NCBI GenBank assembly: GCA_051878315.1
Contig: JBJEJW010000023.1
Span: forward strand, 1-64,000
Source: W0P28-013 sp051878315
GTDB lineage: Bacteria; Bacteroidota; Bacteroidia; Bacteroidales; Paludibacteraceae
Direction of reading: 5' to 3'
DNA: 64,000 nucleotides
Below the pieces are notes generated by a model, which saw nothing but the letters and a program-made list of their open reading frames with translations, did not search any database and was not told the DNA's origin. This document shows, piece by piece, positions 51,258 through 60,190 of this stretch. The first letter of the stretch is position 1. Each line of letters opens with the position of its first letter. Made by a program: the position numbers and the translations under genes.

Positions 51258-52820
51258 ATGGCTACAAATCAAGAAAAACTAAAAAAATTGATTGACAAAC
51301 GTGCCCAAGCGTATGCCGGCGGTGGCGAAAAAGCCGTCGAAAAGCACCACGCCAAAGGCGCTTACACAGCGCGCGAACGCATAAATATGTTGCTGGACGA
51401 AGGCAGTTTTGAAGAAGTGGACATGTTCCTCACGCATCGCTGCACCGACTTCGGTATGGAGAAAAAAGTTTTCCTCGGCGACGGCGTAGCCGTAGGTAGC
51501 GGCACCATCGACGGTCGTCTGGTATTTGTGTTTGCACAAGATGCCACAGTCATTGGCGGATCGTTGTCGGAAACGATGGCGCAAAAAATTTGCCATGTGA
51601 TGGATATGGCCATGAAACTCGGCGCTCCCGTCATCGGATTGAACGATTCGGGTGGCGCACGTATCCAGGAAGGTGCTTGCGCTTTGGCCGGATATGCCGA
51701 AATTTTCGAACGCAATATTTTGGCCTCGGGCGTCATTCCGCAAATATCGGTTATTTTCGGGCCGTGCGCAGGTGGCGCCGTTTACTCGCCCGCCCTCACC
51801 GATTTCATTATGATGACGGAACAAAATTCGTATATGTTCATCACCGGTCCGAAAGTTGTGAAATCGGTAACCGGCGAAGACGTATCGGTCGAAGATTTAG
51901 GCGGTGCGCGCGTTCACGCCACTAAATCGGGCGTTACACACTTCGTGGCCGCCACCGAAGAAGAGGCCATTGCCGAAGTACGCCGTCTCATCTCGTTCAT
52001 TCCGCAAAACAACATGGAAGAGGTGCCACTCGTAGCATGCACCGACCCCATCGACCGTGTGGACGACAGCCTGAACGAACTTGTGCCGGCCAACCCGAAC
52101 ATGCCTTACGACATGAAACAGATTATCAACACCATTGTCGATAACGGCGATTTCATGGAAGTGCAGAAAGATTTTGCGAAAAACATCATCTGCGGTTTCG
52201 CTCGTTTCGATGGTCAATCGACCGGCATCATCGCCAACCAGCCGAGTTGGATTGCCGGTGTGCTCGACTGCGACGCATCGCGCAAAGCCGCCCGTTTTGT
52301 CCGTTTCTGCGACGCGTTCAACATTCCGATTCTGACCCTCGTTGATGTACCGGGATTCCTCTGTGGCACAGGACAAGAATATGCCGGCATCATCGACCAC
52401 GGTGCAAAACTGATGTTTGCTTACGGCGAAGCCACCGTACCAAAAGTTACAGTTACGATACGCAAATCGTATGGCGGTTCGCACATCGTGATGAGTTGTA
52501 AACAGTTGCGTGGCGACTACTGCTACGCTTGGCCGAATGCCGAAATCGCCGTCATGGGCGCATCGGGCGCCATTGGCGTATTGGAAGCCAAAACCCTGAA
52601 AGCAATCGAAGATCCGGAAGAAAAGAAAAAATTCATCGCCGAAAAAGAGGCCGAATATCAAGAAAAATTCGCCAGCCCCTATCAGGCGGCATCGCGCGGC
52701 TACATCGACGACGTAATCGAACCGCGCAACACGCGCTTCCGCATCATTCGCGCATTCAAGACATTACAGACCAAGCGCTTGACGAATCCGTTGAAAAAAC
52801 ATTCGAACATACCGCTGTAA
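51258..52820 (+). CDS. mmdA: Methylmalonyl-CoA decarboxylase, carboxyltransferase subunit alpha
   Basis: Carboxyltransferase that moves CO2 from methylmalonyl-CoA to the biotin carrier. The 520-residue protein has the paired crotonase-fold domains, the acyl-CoA region GLNDSGGARIQEG, the GPCAGGAVYSPALTD oxyanion loop, the second-domain VDVPGFLCGTGQEYAGII and KSYGGSHIVMSCKQL, and the C-terminal RGYIDDVIEPRNTR. Propionyl-CoA carboxylase beta is very similar, but the neighbouring gamma, carrier and beta pump genes identify the Na+-translocating decarboxylase. Confidence 0.94.
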   Translation: MATNQEKLKKLIDKRAQAYAGGGEKAVEKHHAKGAYTARERINMLLDEGSFEEVDMFLTHRCTDFGMEKKVFLGDGVAVGSGTIDGRLVFVFAQDATVIGGSLSETMAQKICHVMDMAMKLGAPVIGLNDSGGARIQEGACALAGYAEIFERNILASGVIPQISVIFGPCAGGAVYSPALTDFIMMTEQNSYMFITGPKVVKSVTGEDVSVEDLGGARVHATKSGVTHFVAATEEEAIAEVRRLISFIPQNNMEEVPLVACTDPIDRVDDSLNELVPANPNMPYDMKQIINTIVDNGDFMEVQKDFAKNIICGFARFDGQSTGIIANQPSWIAGVLDCDASRKAARFVRFCDAFNIPILTLVDVPGFLCGTGQEYAGIIDHGAKLMFAYGEATVPKVTVTIRKSYGGSHIVMSCKQLRGDYCYAWPNAEIAVMGASGAIGVLEAKTLKAIEDPEEKKKFIAEKEAEYQEKFASPYQAASRGYIDDVIEPRNTRFRIIRAFKTLQTKRLTNPLKKHSNIPL

Positions 52821-52916
52821 TAACCATCGACGGACAGAGAGCCGGCTTGCCGGACATAACACCCCGACAAGCGACTTTCGTCCATAGAGAAATATCACTA
52901 AAAAAATTTGAACGAT

Positions 52917-53282
52917 ATGATTCTTTTATCCGAAACCGCAAATTGGTCGCACATTTGGATGGTAACGCTCATCGGTTTTGCTTTGGTGGTATGCCTGCTG
53001 TTGATTTTGGTATTTGTACTCAAACTATTCGGCATCATCATGAAACCGCGAGTACGCGTGCCCAAAGTAGTGCACACCGAAGAAAAATCGGAAATTAAAC
53101 ACGACGAAACCGTCCTTGTCAATCTTCCGGCAAACACCACAGCAGCCATTGCCATGGCACTGCACCTGTATTATGCCGATGTACACGATAACGAAGCGCA
53201 CGTCATGACTATAAAAAAAGTCGAACGCCGCTACTCGCCGTGGAATTCAAAAATTTATGGTATCAACAATTTAGTCAAATAA
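52917..53282 (+). CDS. OadG-type gamma/delta subunit of the decarboxylase pump
   Basis: A 121-residue membrane protein from the ATG at 52917, with one N-terminal transmembrane helix (MVTLIGFALVVCLLLILVFVLKLFG) and a soluble tail, typical of the small subunit that anchors the catalytic subunit to the Na+ pump. A TTG at 52908 is a less likely start. A gap of 96 bp follows mmdA; the carrier gene begins 4 bp downstream. Confidence 0.85.
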   Translation: MILLSETANWSHIWMVTLIGFALVVCLLLILVFVLKLFGIIMKPRVRVPKVVHTEEKSEIKHDETVLVNLPANTTAAIAMALHLYYADVHDNEAHVMTIKKVERRYSPWNSKIYGINNLVK

Positions 53283-53286
53283 TCCG

Positions 53287-54039
53287 ATGAAAAAATTCAA
53301 ATTCGTCATCGACGGACACAAATACGAAGTGTCTGTAAATGAAATAGAAAACAACGTAGCAGAACTCGAAGTAAACGGCACACCGTTCACTGTTGAGATT
53401 GAGAGAGAAGAAAAAATCACGGCACGTCCGGCCACCAAACCGGCTGCTGCGCCAAGCAATACGGCTGCCACATCGACACCGGCAACAAGCAGTGTCAAAT
53501 TCATTGCATCGCCGCTGCCCGGCTCTATCGTACGCATACTCGTCGAAGCCGGACAAAACGTGAAAAAAGGCGACGTGCTGCTGACAATGGAATCGATGAA
53601 AATGGAAAACAACATCTCGGCCGAAGCCGACGGCGTTGTAAAATCAGTGCTCGTAACGCCTGGCCAAAACGTGATGCAGGACGACAAATTGATAGAATTT
53701 GCCGTAGCCGCTGCAGCAGCACCTGTCACGCCCGCTCCGAAACCGCAACCGGCGCCTCAACCAGCACCTCAACCGCAAGTCGCAGCACCGGCGGCAGCAA
53801 AACCTGCGCCAACAGCACCGGCCGGCGGTTACAAAGTAGTATCGCCACTGCCGGGATCGGTAGTAAAAGTTGCTGTAGCCGTTGGCGCCGATGTCAAAAA
53901 AGGCGATGTGCTACTGACACTCGAATCGATGAAAATGGAAAACAACATCCTTGCTGAGAAAGACGGCAAAGTAACGGCCATCATGGTCAGTGCCGGACAA
54001 AGCGTGATGCAAGACGATGTTTTGGTCGTACTCGGATAA
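53287..54039 (+). CDS. mmdC: Biotin carrier subunit with two biotinyl domains
   Basis: Carries the carboxyl group on biotin between the carboxyltransferase and the membrane pump. The 250-residue protein has an N-terminal 45-residue cap, then two complete biotinyl domains (about 70-140 and 180-250) joined by a Pro/Ala/Gln linker (about 143-178). Both contain the biotinylation motif ESMKMENN, with Lys105 and Lys216. Carriers in this position usually have a single domain and about 140 residues, so this is a tandem duplication with both sites intact. Confidence 0.93.
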   Translation: MKKFKFVIDGHKYEVSVNEIENNVAELEVNGTPFTVEIEREEKITARPATKPAAAPSNTAATSTPATSSVKFIASPLPGSIVRILVEAGQNVKKGDVLLTMESMKMENNISAEADGVVKSVLVTPGQNVMQDDKLIEFAVAAAAAPVTPAPKPQPAPQPAPQPQVAAPAAAKPAPTAPAGGYKVVSPLPGSVVKVAVAVGADVKKGDVLLTLESMKMENNILAEKDGKVTAIMVSAGQSVMQDDVLVVLG

Positions 54040-54051
54040 AAAACGAAACGT

Positions 54052-55239
54052 ATGTGGAATGATATTTTAAGTTTTTTGCAAAATACCGGGTTCGCACTGA
54101 TTGCCCAAGATTGGCGCGTAGTGGTAATGTTACTCATTTCGTTTTTTTTGCTCTATTTAGCCATTGCGAAAAAATATGAGCCATTGTTGCTGTTGCCCAT
54201 TGCATTCGGTATGTTGCTGACCAACCTGCCTGGTGCAGGTCTGTTCCACTCTGAACTATGGACTGCATTTTTGGACGAAAACAGCCCGATGTATCATAGT
54301 TACGGAGCCATTATGCGCGAAGGCGGTCTGCTGGATATTCTTTATATCGGTGTCAAAGCTGGCATCTATCCGTGTTTGATATTTATAGGTGTAGGCGCCA
54401 TGACCGATTTCGGTCCGCTCATTGCCAACCCAAAAAGTCTGTTACTCGGTGCTGCGGCACAATTAGGCATATTCATCACCTTTTTGACCGCCAACGCACT
54501 CGGCTTCAGCGAAGCCGAAGCCGGTTCTATCGGCATCATCGGTGGTGCCGACGGCCCCACATCGATATTTCTAACTTCGAAACTCGCGCCCGACTTACTC
54601 GGTCCTGTCGCTATAGCAGCTTACTCGTACATGGCACTCGTTCCGGTAATTCAACCGCCCATCATGCGTGCTCTGACCACAAAAAAAGAACGCGCCATAC
54701 GCATGAAACAGTTGCGCAGTGTTTCGAAAACGGAAAAAATCATCTTCCCCGTCATGGTAGCCACCATCGTCGCACTGATTCTGCCCGACGCTGCCCCGCT
54801 TATCGGTTGTCTCATGCTCGGCAATTTGATGCGCGAATGCGGCGTTGTGGAACGTTTGAGCAAAACGGTACAAAACGAATTGATGAACATTGTGGTAATT
54901 TTCCTCGGTCTGACCGTTGGCGCCACAGCCACCGCCGAATCATTCCTGAAACTCAACACATTGATGATTCTCGGCATGGGCATTGTAGCCTTTGGTTTGG
55001 GTTCGGCAGGCGGCGTGTTATTAGCCAAATTCATGAATCTGTTTGTCAAGGAAAAAATCAACCCGCTCATCGGTTCGGCAGGCGTATCGGCTGTGCCTAT
55101 GGCTGCACGCGTATCACAACAAGTCGGGCAAGAAGCCGACCCCGGCAACTTCCTGCTGATGCACGCTATGGGACCCAATGTGGCCGGTGTGATTGGTTCG
55201 GCTGTTGCCGCCGGCATTTTGCTGACCATGCTCGGATAA
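54052..55239 (+). CDS. mmdB: Na+-translocating decarboxylase subunit beta
   Basis: Integral membrane subunit that decarboxylates carboxybiotin and exports Na+. The 395-residue protein has many transmembrane helices and the OadB family motifs: LIFIGVGAMTDFGPLIANP, GIIGGADGPTSIFLTSKLAP (with the conserved Asp), VPVIQPPIMR, and the C-terminal SAVPMAARVSQQVGQ and HAMGPNVAGVIGSAVAAG. It is the last gene of the operon, closed by a strong terminator. Confidence 0.95.
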   Translation: MWNDILSFLQNTGFALIAQDWRVVVMLLISFFLLYLAIAKKYEPLLLLPIAFGMLLTNLPGAGLFHSELWTAFLDENSPMYHSYGAIMREGGLLDILYIGVKAGIYPCLIFIGVGAMTDFGPLIANPKSLLLGAAAQLGIFITFLTANALGFSEAEAGSIGIIGGADGPTSIFLTSKLAPDLLGPVAIAAYSYMALVPVIQPPIMRALTTKKERAIRMKQLRSVSKTEKIIFPVMVATIVALILPDAAPLIGCLMLGNLMRECGVVERLSKTVQNELMNIVVIFLGLTVGATATAESFLKLNTLMILGMGIVAFGLGSAGGVLLAKFMNLFVKEKINPLIGSAGVSAVPMAARVSQQVGQEADPGNFLLMHAMGPNVAGVIGSAVAAGILLTMLG

Positions 55240-55274
55240 TTTCCGTCCCATAAAGCTTGTTTATGCAGGCTTAC

Positions 55275-55308
55275 AGAAACGCTGCACATGCAGCGTTTCT
55301 ATTTTTTT
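55275..55308 (+). terminator. Terminator of the decarboxylase operon
   Basis: AGAAACGCTGC / GCAGCGTTTCT, 11-bp perfect stem with an ACAT loop, followed by a run of T. Confidence 0.88.
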
Positions 55309-55421
55309 GCATAAAAACGAACCTTTATTAGCAACGAGCGTATAGCCCTGCCCGTAAAATAAAGAATATGCAAAGGTGTATTCGCGCAAAATATTGCGCC
55401 TACTTTCTGTGCCGGCCACAC

Positions 55422-55467
55422 AATAACCGCCATCCGGAACTATAAAATTCCAAATGGCGGTTATAAT
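55422..55467 (-). terminator. Inverted repeat after the MerR gene, probable terminator
   Basis: AATAACCGCCAT pairs with ATGGCGGTTAT, with an inner GGAA / TTCC helix. On the minus strand it lies 17 bp after the MerR stop. It lacks a good U-tract. Confidence 0.55.
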
Positions 55468-55483
55468 ACAAGTGCGTGTGCTT

Positions 55484-56344
55484 CTATTCTTCTAACGGTA
55501 TTTGAATGATAGATAGCCACTTTTCGGGGTCGGCTTCGTTCCAAATGCCATCGACATAACTGACACGCGGATGGCCGCCGATTTTCATATCGTGCTCGTC
55601 CATATAACGAAACGACTCAATAAACGACTCATAAAAACGATCGTATGGTCCGTAATGTTTCATGCAAAGTGCGCGCGGTACGGCGGAAATGCGTTTGCAT
55701 TGAATGATAGCGTTCGACACGCCATCGGTCAGTACGTTGCGGCTGTCGGTGGTAATTTCGTTTATCTGTTCGCAATATTCGATGTCAATGTCGGTAGGCG
55801 TGTACGCTTTGTTGTGCTCAATAGTGTAACAATAGCCCGGGACAGGACATTGCAGCCCAAGACGGTGCATTTCGGGACCGATAGTATTGACACATAGTGT
55901 ACCAAGTGCTTCATAATTGGGAATGATTTCTCGGTGGCTTGCCACGATGATTTCAGGAAGAGCCTGAATGCTGATTTTTTTCATTGTCGTCATTTTTTTA
56001 CGAGAGTTCCGCCATTCGATTAGTTGGTTGCGACGACTGATGAGCAATTTCAACTGACGTTCCGTTTCTTGGATTTTTTCGGTCAGTTGTCGTATGCTCG
56101 GCGTGTGCGAATTATCGGCGTAAAGTAACTTTATCTCGTCGAGCGAGAAACCCAATCGCTGCAATTCGCGTATAGAACCAAGTTTCTGCATCTGTTCGAC
56201 GGTGTAGTATCGGTAACCCGTCCATTCGTCCACCTCGTTGGGCATGAGCAGCCCTTTTTGTTCGTAGTGCCGCAAGGTTTTCACCGTTACCTGCATCAAC
56301 TGCGAAAACTCTCCGATTCGTAATTTTGTTATTTTTCTCATCAT
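55484..56344 (-). CDS. MerR-family regulator with GyrI-like ligand domain
   Basis: A 286-residue transcription factor of the BmrR/TipA type. The N-terminal winged helix (LRIGEFSQLMQVTVKTLRHYEQKGLL, WTGYRYYTVEQMQKL) is followed by a dimerising coiled coil (about 82-115) and a C-terminal GyrI/AraC-effector domain (about 125-286) for small hydrophobic ligands. No adjacent transporter is present. A promoter with the long spacer typical for MerR control lies just upstream, so it may regulate itself. Confidence 0.9.
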   Translation of the reverse strand: MMRKITKLRIGEFSQLMQVTVKTLRHYEQKGLLMPNEVDEWTGYRYYTVEQMQKLGSIRELQRLGFSLDEIKLLYADNSHTPSIRQLTEKIQETERQLKLLISRRNQLIEWRNSRKKMTTMKKISIQALPEIIVASHREIIPNYEALGTLCVNTIGPEMHRLGLQCPVPGYCYTIEHNKAYTPTDIDIEYCEQINEITTDSRNVLTDGVSNAIIQCKRISAVPRALCMKHYGPYDRFYESFIESFRYMDEHDMKIGGHPRVSYVDGIWNEADPEKWLSIIQIPLEE

Positions 56345-56370
56345 CGTACGATTGTTTGCTTAAGCGAATG

Positions 56371-56404
56371 CAAAGTAAAGCCATGCCCTTGGGGACGAGT
56401 CAAG
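56371..56404 (-). promoter_or_regulatory. Candidate MerR-type promoter/operator
   Basis: On the minus strand TTGACT is followed after 20 bp by TACTTT, a spacing longer than normal and typical for MerR-activated promoters. The spacer holds an imperfect dyad CCCC-AA-GGG. Confidence 0.35.
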
Positions 56405-56497
56405 AGATTATTAAATATTTAACACAATTTAACAAATCGATTAGAATTAGATAGACAGGATGCTATCCGACAAGCAAAAATAACGCCTATTGTTGAC

Positions 56498-57169
56498 CTA
56501 TAACGGCAATTTTGGCGGCAGGTTGTGCATCATGCGAATAATATGTTGTTGGCGCCGCGATATATACGGTCCCGGCTTTGTAACACTATATGTTCGCGGA
56601 CTTGGCAAAACCGCAGCCAACAAAGCCGCTTGCTGCGCCGACAACTGCGTCGCCGATTTGCCAAAATAGTGTTGTGCGGCCGCCTCGATGCCATAAATGC
56701 CATCGCCCCACTCTACAATGTTCAAATAGACTTCGAGTGTACGACGTTTGCCCCAAATCAACTCCTGCCATACAGTGAAATAGGCTTCAACGACTTTGCG
56801 CACATAGGTACGCGTGCCAAACGTGAACACGTTTTTGGCCGTCTGTTGCGATATGCTGCTGCCGCCACGCTGTTTTTTGCCGCGCCGGTTCGATTGATAC
56901 GCGTTTTGTATCTGTTGCCACACAAAACCATGATGTTCGAAAAACGTATCGTCTTCGGCTGCCACAACGGCACGCACTACCTGCAACGACACTTGGTCGA
57001 GCGGCACCCACTGCCGTTCGAAATGCACCGGACGCCCATCAACAACGGCTTCGACCGCACGACGCAACATCAACGGTGTATAATATACAGGCACAAATTT
57101 GAATAACAATACGAACCCTACCGAAGCAAGGAAAAGCCCCAAAATAATTTTCAATACGATATGCTTCAT
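56498..57169 (-). CDS. mtgA: Monofunctional peptidoglycan glycosyltransferase
   Basis: GT51 enzyme that polymerises lipid II into glycan strands. The 223-residue protein has one N-terminal transmembrane helix, then the GT51 motifs VVAAEDDTFFEHHGFVW (catalytic Glu), RGGSSISQQTAKNVF, RKVVEAYFTVWQEL, and EVYLNIVEWGDGIYGIEAAAQHYFGK (key block YLNIVEWG). No transpeptidase domain. Its start overlaps the coaE stop by 4 bp. Confidence 0.95.
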   Translation of the reverse strand: MKHIVLKIILGLFLASVGFVLLFKFVPVYYTPLMLRRAVEAVVDGRPVHFERQWVPLDQVSLQVVRAVVAAEDDTFFEHHGFVWQQIQNAYQSNRRGKKQRGGSSISQQTAKNVFTFGTRTYVRKVVEAYFTVWQELIWGKRRTLEVYLNIVEWGDGIYGIEAAAQHYFGKSATQLSAQQAALLAAVLPSPRTYSVTKPGPYISRRQQHIIRMMHNLPPKLPL

Positions 57170-57744
57170 AGATGCAAAGTTTGCAAAAACATTAGTATTT
57201 GTTTTATAACACTTTGAGAATCATCATTTTCGATTACCCAATCGGCTTTGCTCCGCATATCGACACTTGACATTTGTTCGGCCATGCGGTTTGCAATAGC
57301 GACCGATGTAACGCCATCGCGCTGCGCCACACGCTGCAAACGCACTTCGATAGGCGCATCGACCAATAACACCCTATCCATATATTTATAAAAATCGGTT
57401 TGCAACAATATGGCCGACTCGGCAAACACAACCGATGCTGTTTGCGCCCGACGCCACCGCTCAAAATCCCGAAAAACGGCAGGATGAACCAATGCGTTCA
57501 ATTGTTGCAGCCGTGCAGGACGACCAAAAACGACTGCGGCCAAGTCTCTGCGGCACAATTGCCCGTCCCGATAAATCTGCGCACCAAATAATTCAATAAG
57601 TCGGTCGCGCAATGCGGGATCTTCATCGTACAACGCTTTGGCACGCGCATCAGAATCGTAAACGGGGAAATCCAACATACGCAACACACGCGACACTACA
57701 GACTTGCCACTACCGATGCCACCGGTGATACCAACAACCGTCAT
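57166..57744 (-). CDS. coaE: Dephospho-CoA kinase
   Basis: Last enzyme of coenzyme A synthesis. From the ATG at 57744 it has 192 residues, with the P-loop GITGGIGSGKSVVSRVL, the CoA-binding VYDSDARAK, HPAVFRDFERW and ALVHP region, and the lid RVAQRDGVTS. The GTG two codons upstream is unlikely. It belongs to the nusB-yajC-ybbR-coaE block. Confidence 0.94.
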   Translation of the reverse strand: MTVVGITGGIGSGKSVVSRVLRMLDFPVYDSDARAKALYDEDPALRDRLIELFGAQIYRDGQLCRRDLAAVVFGRPARLQQLNALVHPAVFRDFERWRRAQTASVVFAESAILLQTDFYKYMDRVLLVDAPIEVRLQRVAQRDGVTSVAIANRMAEQMSSVDMRSKADWVIENDDSQSVIKQILMFLQTLHL

Positions 57745-57753
57745 TTTCACTGC

Positions 57754-58749
57754 CTATTTTTCCAACAAGAACTCAACTTCGGTCGGTGCAAACCGAAACA
57801 TATTCACATATTCATTCGTCGTCGATACTGTTACAGGCAACTTGTACGAAGTACTATTTTGTGTGTCGGCGAAATCGACTACGGCCTCAAAATCGTCAGC
57901 CGTTAACGTCGGAAAATGGCTGAGCCCTACCGAGGCCGTAACCTGCACGACAGCGGGGAAGGAGCGCAACATCACGCTATCGGGGAACGCACGTCCACGC
58001 ACGGGAATGTCAAGTATTTTTTCGGTCGACATTTCCACCGGTAGCGATACCGTTACCGTCGTTGTAGCAAACCGCGCCCCATCTACGGGTGCAAGCGGAC
58101 ATTGCCATTCGACACTTTTGTTTAACGGCTGATAATCGGGCAATAGTACCAACAACGAGTCCAACGTATCAAGTATATTTTGCGGAGCGAAAACCTCAAC
58201 CATGTGTGGCACAATCGTCGGCGCATCGCGAAAAACATACGACGGCGCCAAACGTATCGGTTCGACAAGCCGTACCGGTTTCAGTTGCTGTTCGAGCCGT
58301 ACAAATTCAGCGACGACAATTTCCGGTTTCAGCGCCACTATTTGCGATGTTTCGGGCAACCGCACCCGTACTGCCGATGTCAGTGTGCGATAGTCAATAC
58401 TGACCACATCATTATTCCATAGTTTTTCGTGCAAATTCACGATAAGCGTATCGGGATCGGTCATGAGTTTATAGTTCATCAACACTTGCCCTTCGTCTTT
58501 GATGGTTACCGACAGTGCTGACGGCAGTGGCACATTCAACAATATGTTATCCGGCACACCGACATAACGCATCGGTATTTCGACCTCGATTACACGTCGT
58601 GTCCCGACATTATACATCACCCAAAAAAGTGTCGAGAGCAATAAAAAGGACAAAAAAGTTACCATGTTCTTGGTAAAAAGAACATCGGCAACTTTTTTCA
58701 ACGCAGCGCGTAACTGTTTCTGCACCGCAATATGGTCAAACCTAAACAT
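57754..58749 (-). CDS. YbbR-like domain protein
   Basis: A 331-residue membrane-anchored protein. One transmembrane helix (VTFLSFLLLSTLFWVMYNV) is followed by repeated YbbR-like beta units, each with a pattern like VEIPMRYVGVPDNILL and FPAVVQVTASV. The ATG at 58749 is chosen; a TTG at 58770 is possible. It lies between yajC and coaE as in other Bacteroidales. Exact function unknown; homologues elsewhere regulate diadenylate cyclase. Confidence 0.88.
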   Translation of the reverse strand: MFRFDHIAVQKQLRAALKKVADVLFTKNMVTFLSFLLLSTLFWVMYNVGTRRVIEVEIPMRYVGVPDNILLNVPLPSALSVTIKDEGQVLMNYKLMTDPDTLIVNLHEKLWNNDVVSIDYRTLTSAVRVRLPETSQIVALKPEIVVAEFVRLEQQLKPVRLVEPIRLAPSYVFRDAPTIVPHMVEVFAPQNILDTLDSLLVLLPDYQPLNKSVEWQCPLAPVDGARFATTTVTVSLPVEMSTEKILDIPVRGRAFPDSVMLRSFPAVVQVTASVGLSHFPTLTADDFEAVVDFADTQNSTSYKLPVTVSTTNEYVNMFRFAPTEVEFLLEK

Positions 58750-58784
58750 ATTCCGGTATTTCTCCGACAAACGGCCGGACGATT

Positions 58785-59153
58785 TTATTTATTGTCTTTT
58801 TTTGCGTTATCGTCCTTGGGGGCTTCGGGCTGTTGCGCTTGTTGTTGTGCATTTTCCGGCGAATCGAACACCATGGATTTGCTCACTTTAATACGCACGT
58901 TATCAGCCACTTCGAGAACTACAACATCGTCTTTCACGTCCTTAATTTTGCCATAAATGCCACCGGAAGTAATAACACGTTTGCCGGCTGCGAGCGAATC
59001 TTGAAATTTGCGAATCTCTTTTTGGCGTTTGTTTTGCGGGCGAATCAAAAAGAAATAGAACACCACAAAAATCAGCACCATCATGATAATGCCGCTCCAA
59101 CCGTTGGCAGCCGATGCCGCCGATTCCTGCAAAAGAATGCTTAACATACTCAT
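58785..59153 (-). CDS. yajC: Preprotein translocase subunit YajC
   Basis: Small Sec accessory membrane protein of 122 residues with one transmembrane helix (IIMMVLIFVVFYFFLIRPQNKRQKE, ending in the RPQ motif), the SLAAGKRVITSGGIYGKI beta domain, and a Gln/Ala-rich acidic tail. Start at ATG 59153; 59147 is also possible. Confidence 0.93.
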   Translation of the reverse strand: MSMLSILLQESAASAANGWSGIIMMVLIFVVFYFFLIRPQNKRQKEIRKFQDSLAAGKRVITSGGIYGKIKDVKDDVVVLEVADNVRIKVSKSMVFDSPENAQQQAQQPEAPKDDNAKKDNK

Positions 59154-59174
59154 AATCAAACTATTTTTATGTTT

Positions 59175-60110
59175 TTATATTGTTTCGGGTTTTACCAACA
59201 CACCTTGTCTTTTGAGATTGCCGACAATCTTATCGAGTACACCATTAATAAAGGGTGCACTACGTGGCGTACTATACGCTTTGGCTATCTCGATATATTC
59301 GTTGAGCGTTACGCTGACCGGTATGGTTGGGAATGTAAACAATTCGGCCAACGCCACTTTCATTATCAAAATATCCATAAAGGCGATACGGTCGAGTTCC
59401 CAATTTTTGGTTGTTTCGTCTATCAATTTATCGTATTTGGCGGAGTTGTCAATGACGGCTGCGAATAGTTGATGCACAAATTCGTCATCATCGTCGCTAT
59501 GGTACAACGGCAGAATTTCGTCATCGACATTCGAATCGACCGTACAGCGTTTGATGGTCTTTTGCACGAAACTTGACACTGTTTCCAAATCGTCGTTCCA
59601 ATAGACACTGATTTCTTCAAGCAGATTGTCAATAGCCTCACAAGCAGGAATATCCACTTTGAAAATTTTACGCCAAATCTCTTTGTCGGCTTCGTACGAA
59701 CGCACATCAGCACTCATGTAAGTTTGATAATGTGGTGTGGTCGCAATATGTTCAAAAAAGTTTTTCAGAAAAGTTTCGTCGTCGTGCCACGAATAAGAAA
59801 CGCGTGTGGCGAAATCGGCTAAAACGTGGCTTTCGGCCATCTGTTTTGCCAAAATATTATCGGCAAAACGCGTATTCGGATTCAAATCGGCATCGGTTGG
59901 TATGTATTTGTTGCGTCGATTGTCGAGTTCGAGTTCGACGTAATGGGTCAAGGTCGGTATCAACGACAACATAAACAGATACAAGTCATGTGCCTGCTCG
60001 ATGCTTTTGTCAAGTTCCTTCTCTGCCATTCGTTTGGTTTGATGCTCGTGTTGGTAATACGCATACAAAACTTGAACGACTTTGATACGAAGAAGCGCTC
60101 GGTTTATCAT
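59175..60110 (-). CDS. nusB: Transcription antitermination factor NusB (long Bacteroidota form)
   Basis: Binds boxA RNA with NusE during rRNA transcription. The 311-residue protein has an extended N-terminal region (INRALLRIKVVQVLYAYYQHEH) and the classical NusB helical domain at the C-terminus (WELDRIAFMDILIMKVALAEL, IPVSVTLNEYIEIAKAYSTPRSAPFINGVLD with key block FINGVLD). Length about twice that of E. coli NusB is normal for this phylum. Confidence 0.93.
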   Translation of the reverse strand: MINRALLRIKVVQVLYAYYQHEHQTKRMAEKELDKSIEQAHDLYLFMLSLIPTLTHYVELELDNRRNKYIPTDADLNPNTRFADNILAKQMAESHVLADFATRVSYSWHDDETFLKNFFEHIATTPHYQTYMSADVRSYEADKEIWRKIFKVDIPACEAIDNLLEEISVYWNDDLETVSSFVQKTIKRCTVDSNVDDEILPLYHSDDDDEFVHQLFAAVIDNSAKYDKLIDETTKNWELDRIAFMDILIMKVALAELFTFPTIPVSVTLNEYIEIAKAYSTPRSAPFINGVLDKIVGNLKRQGVLVKPETI

Positions 60111-60141
60111 AGAACGTCGGATATTGTTTTTTTACAGGTTG

Positions 60142-60175
60142 CAAAGATACAAAAAAATCGGCAATCTGCACCAAA
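60142..60175 (-). promoter_or_regulatory. Promoter of the nusB-yajC-ybbR-coaE-mtgA operon
   Basis: TATCTTTG (60142-60149) with TTTG (60172-60175) 22 bp upstream on the minus strand, about 32 bp before nusB. Confidence 0.6.
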
Positions 60176-60190
60176 AAAAAGTTGTTTTTA

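Noticed and set aside
51258..52820. mmdA as part of a propionyl-CoA carboxylase
   Set aside because: No biotin carboxylase gene is present, and the OadG, carrier and OadB-type genes follow directly.
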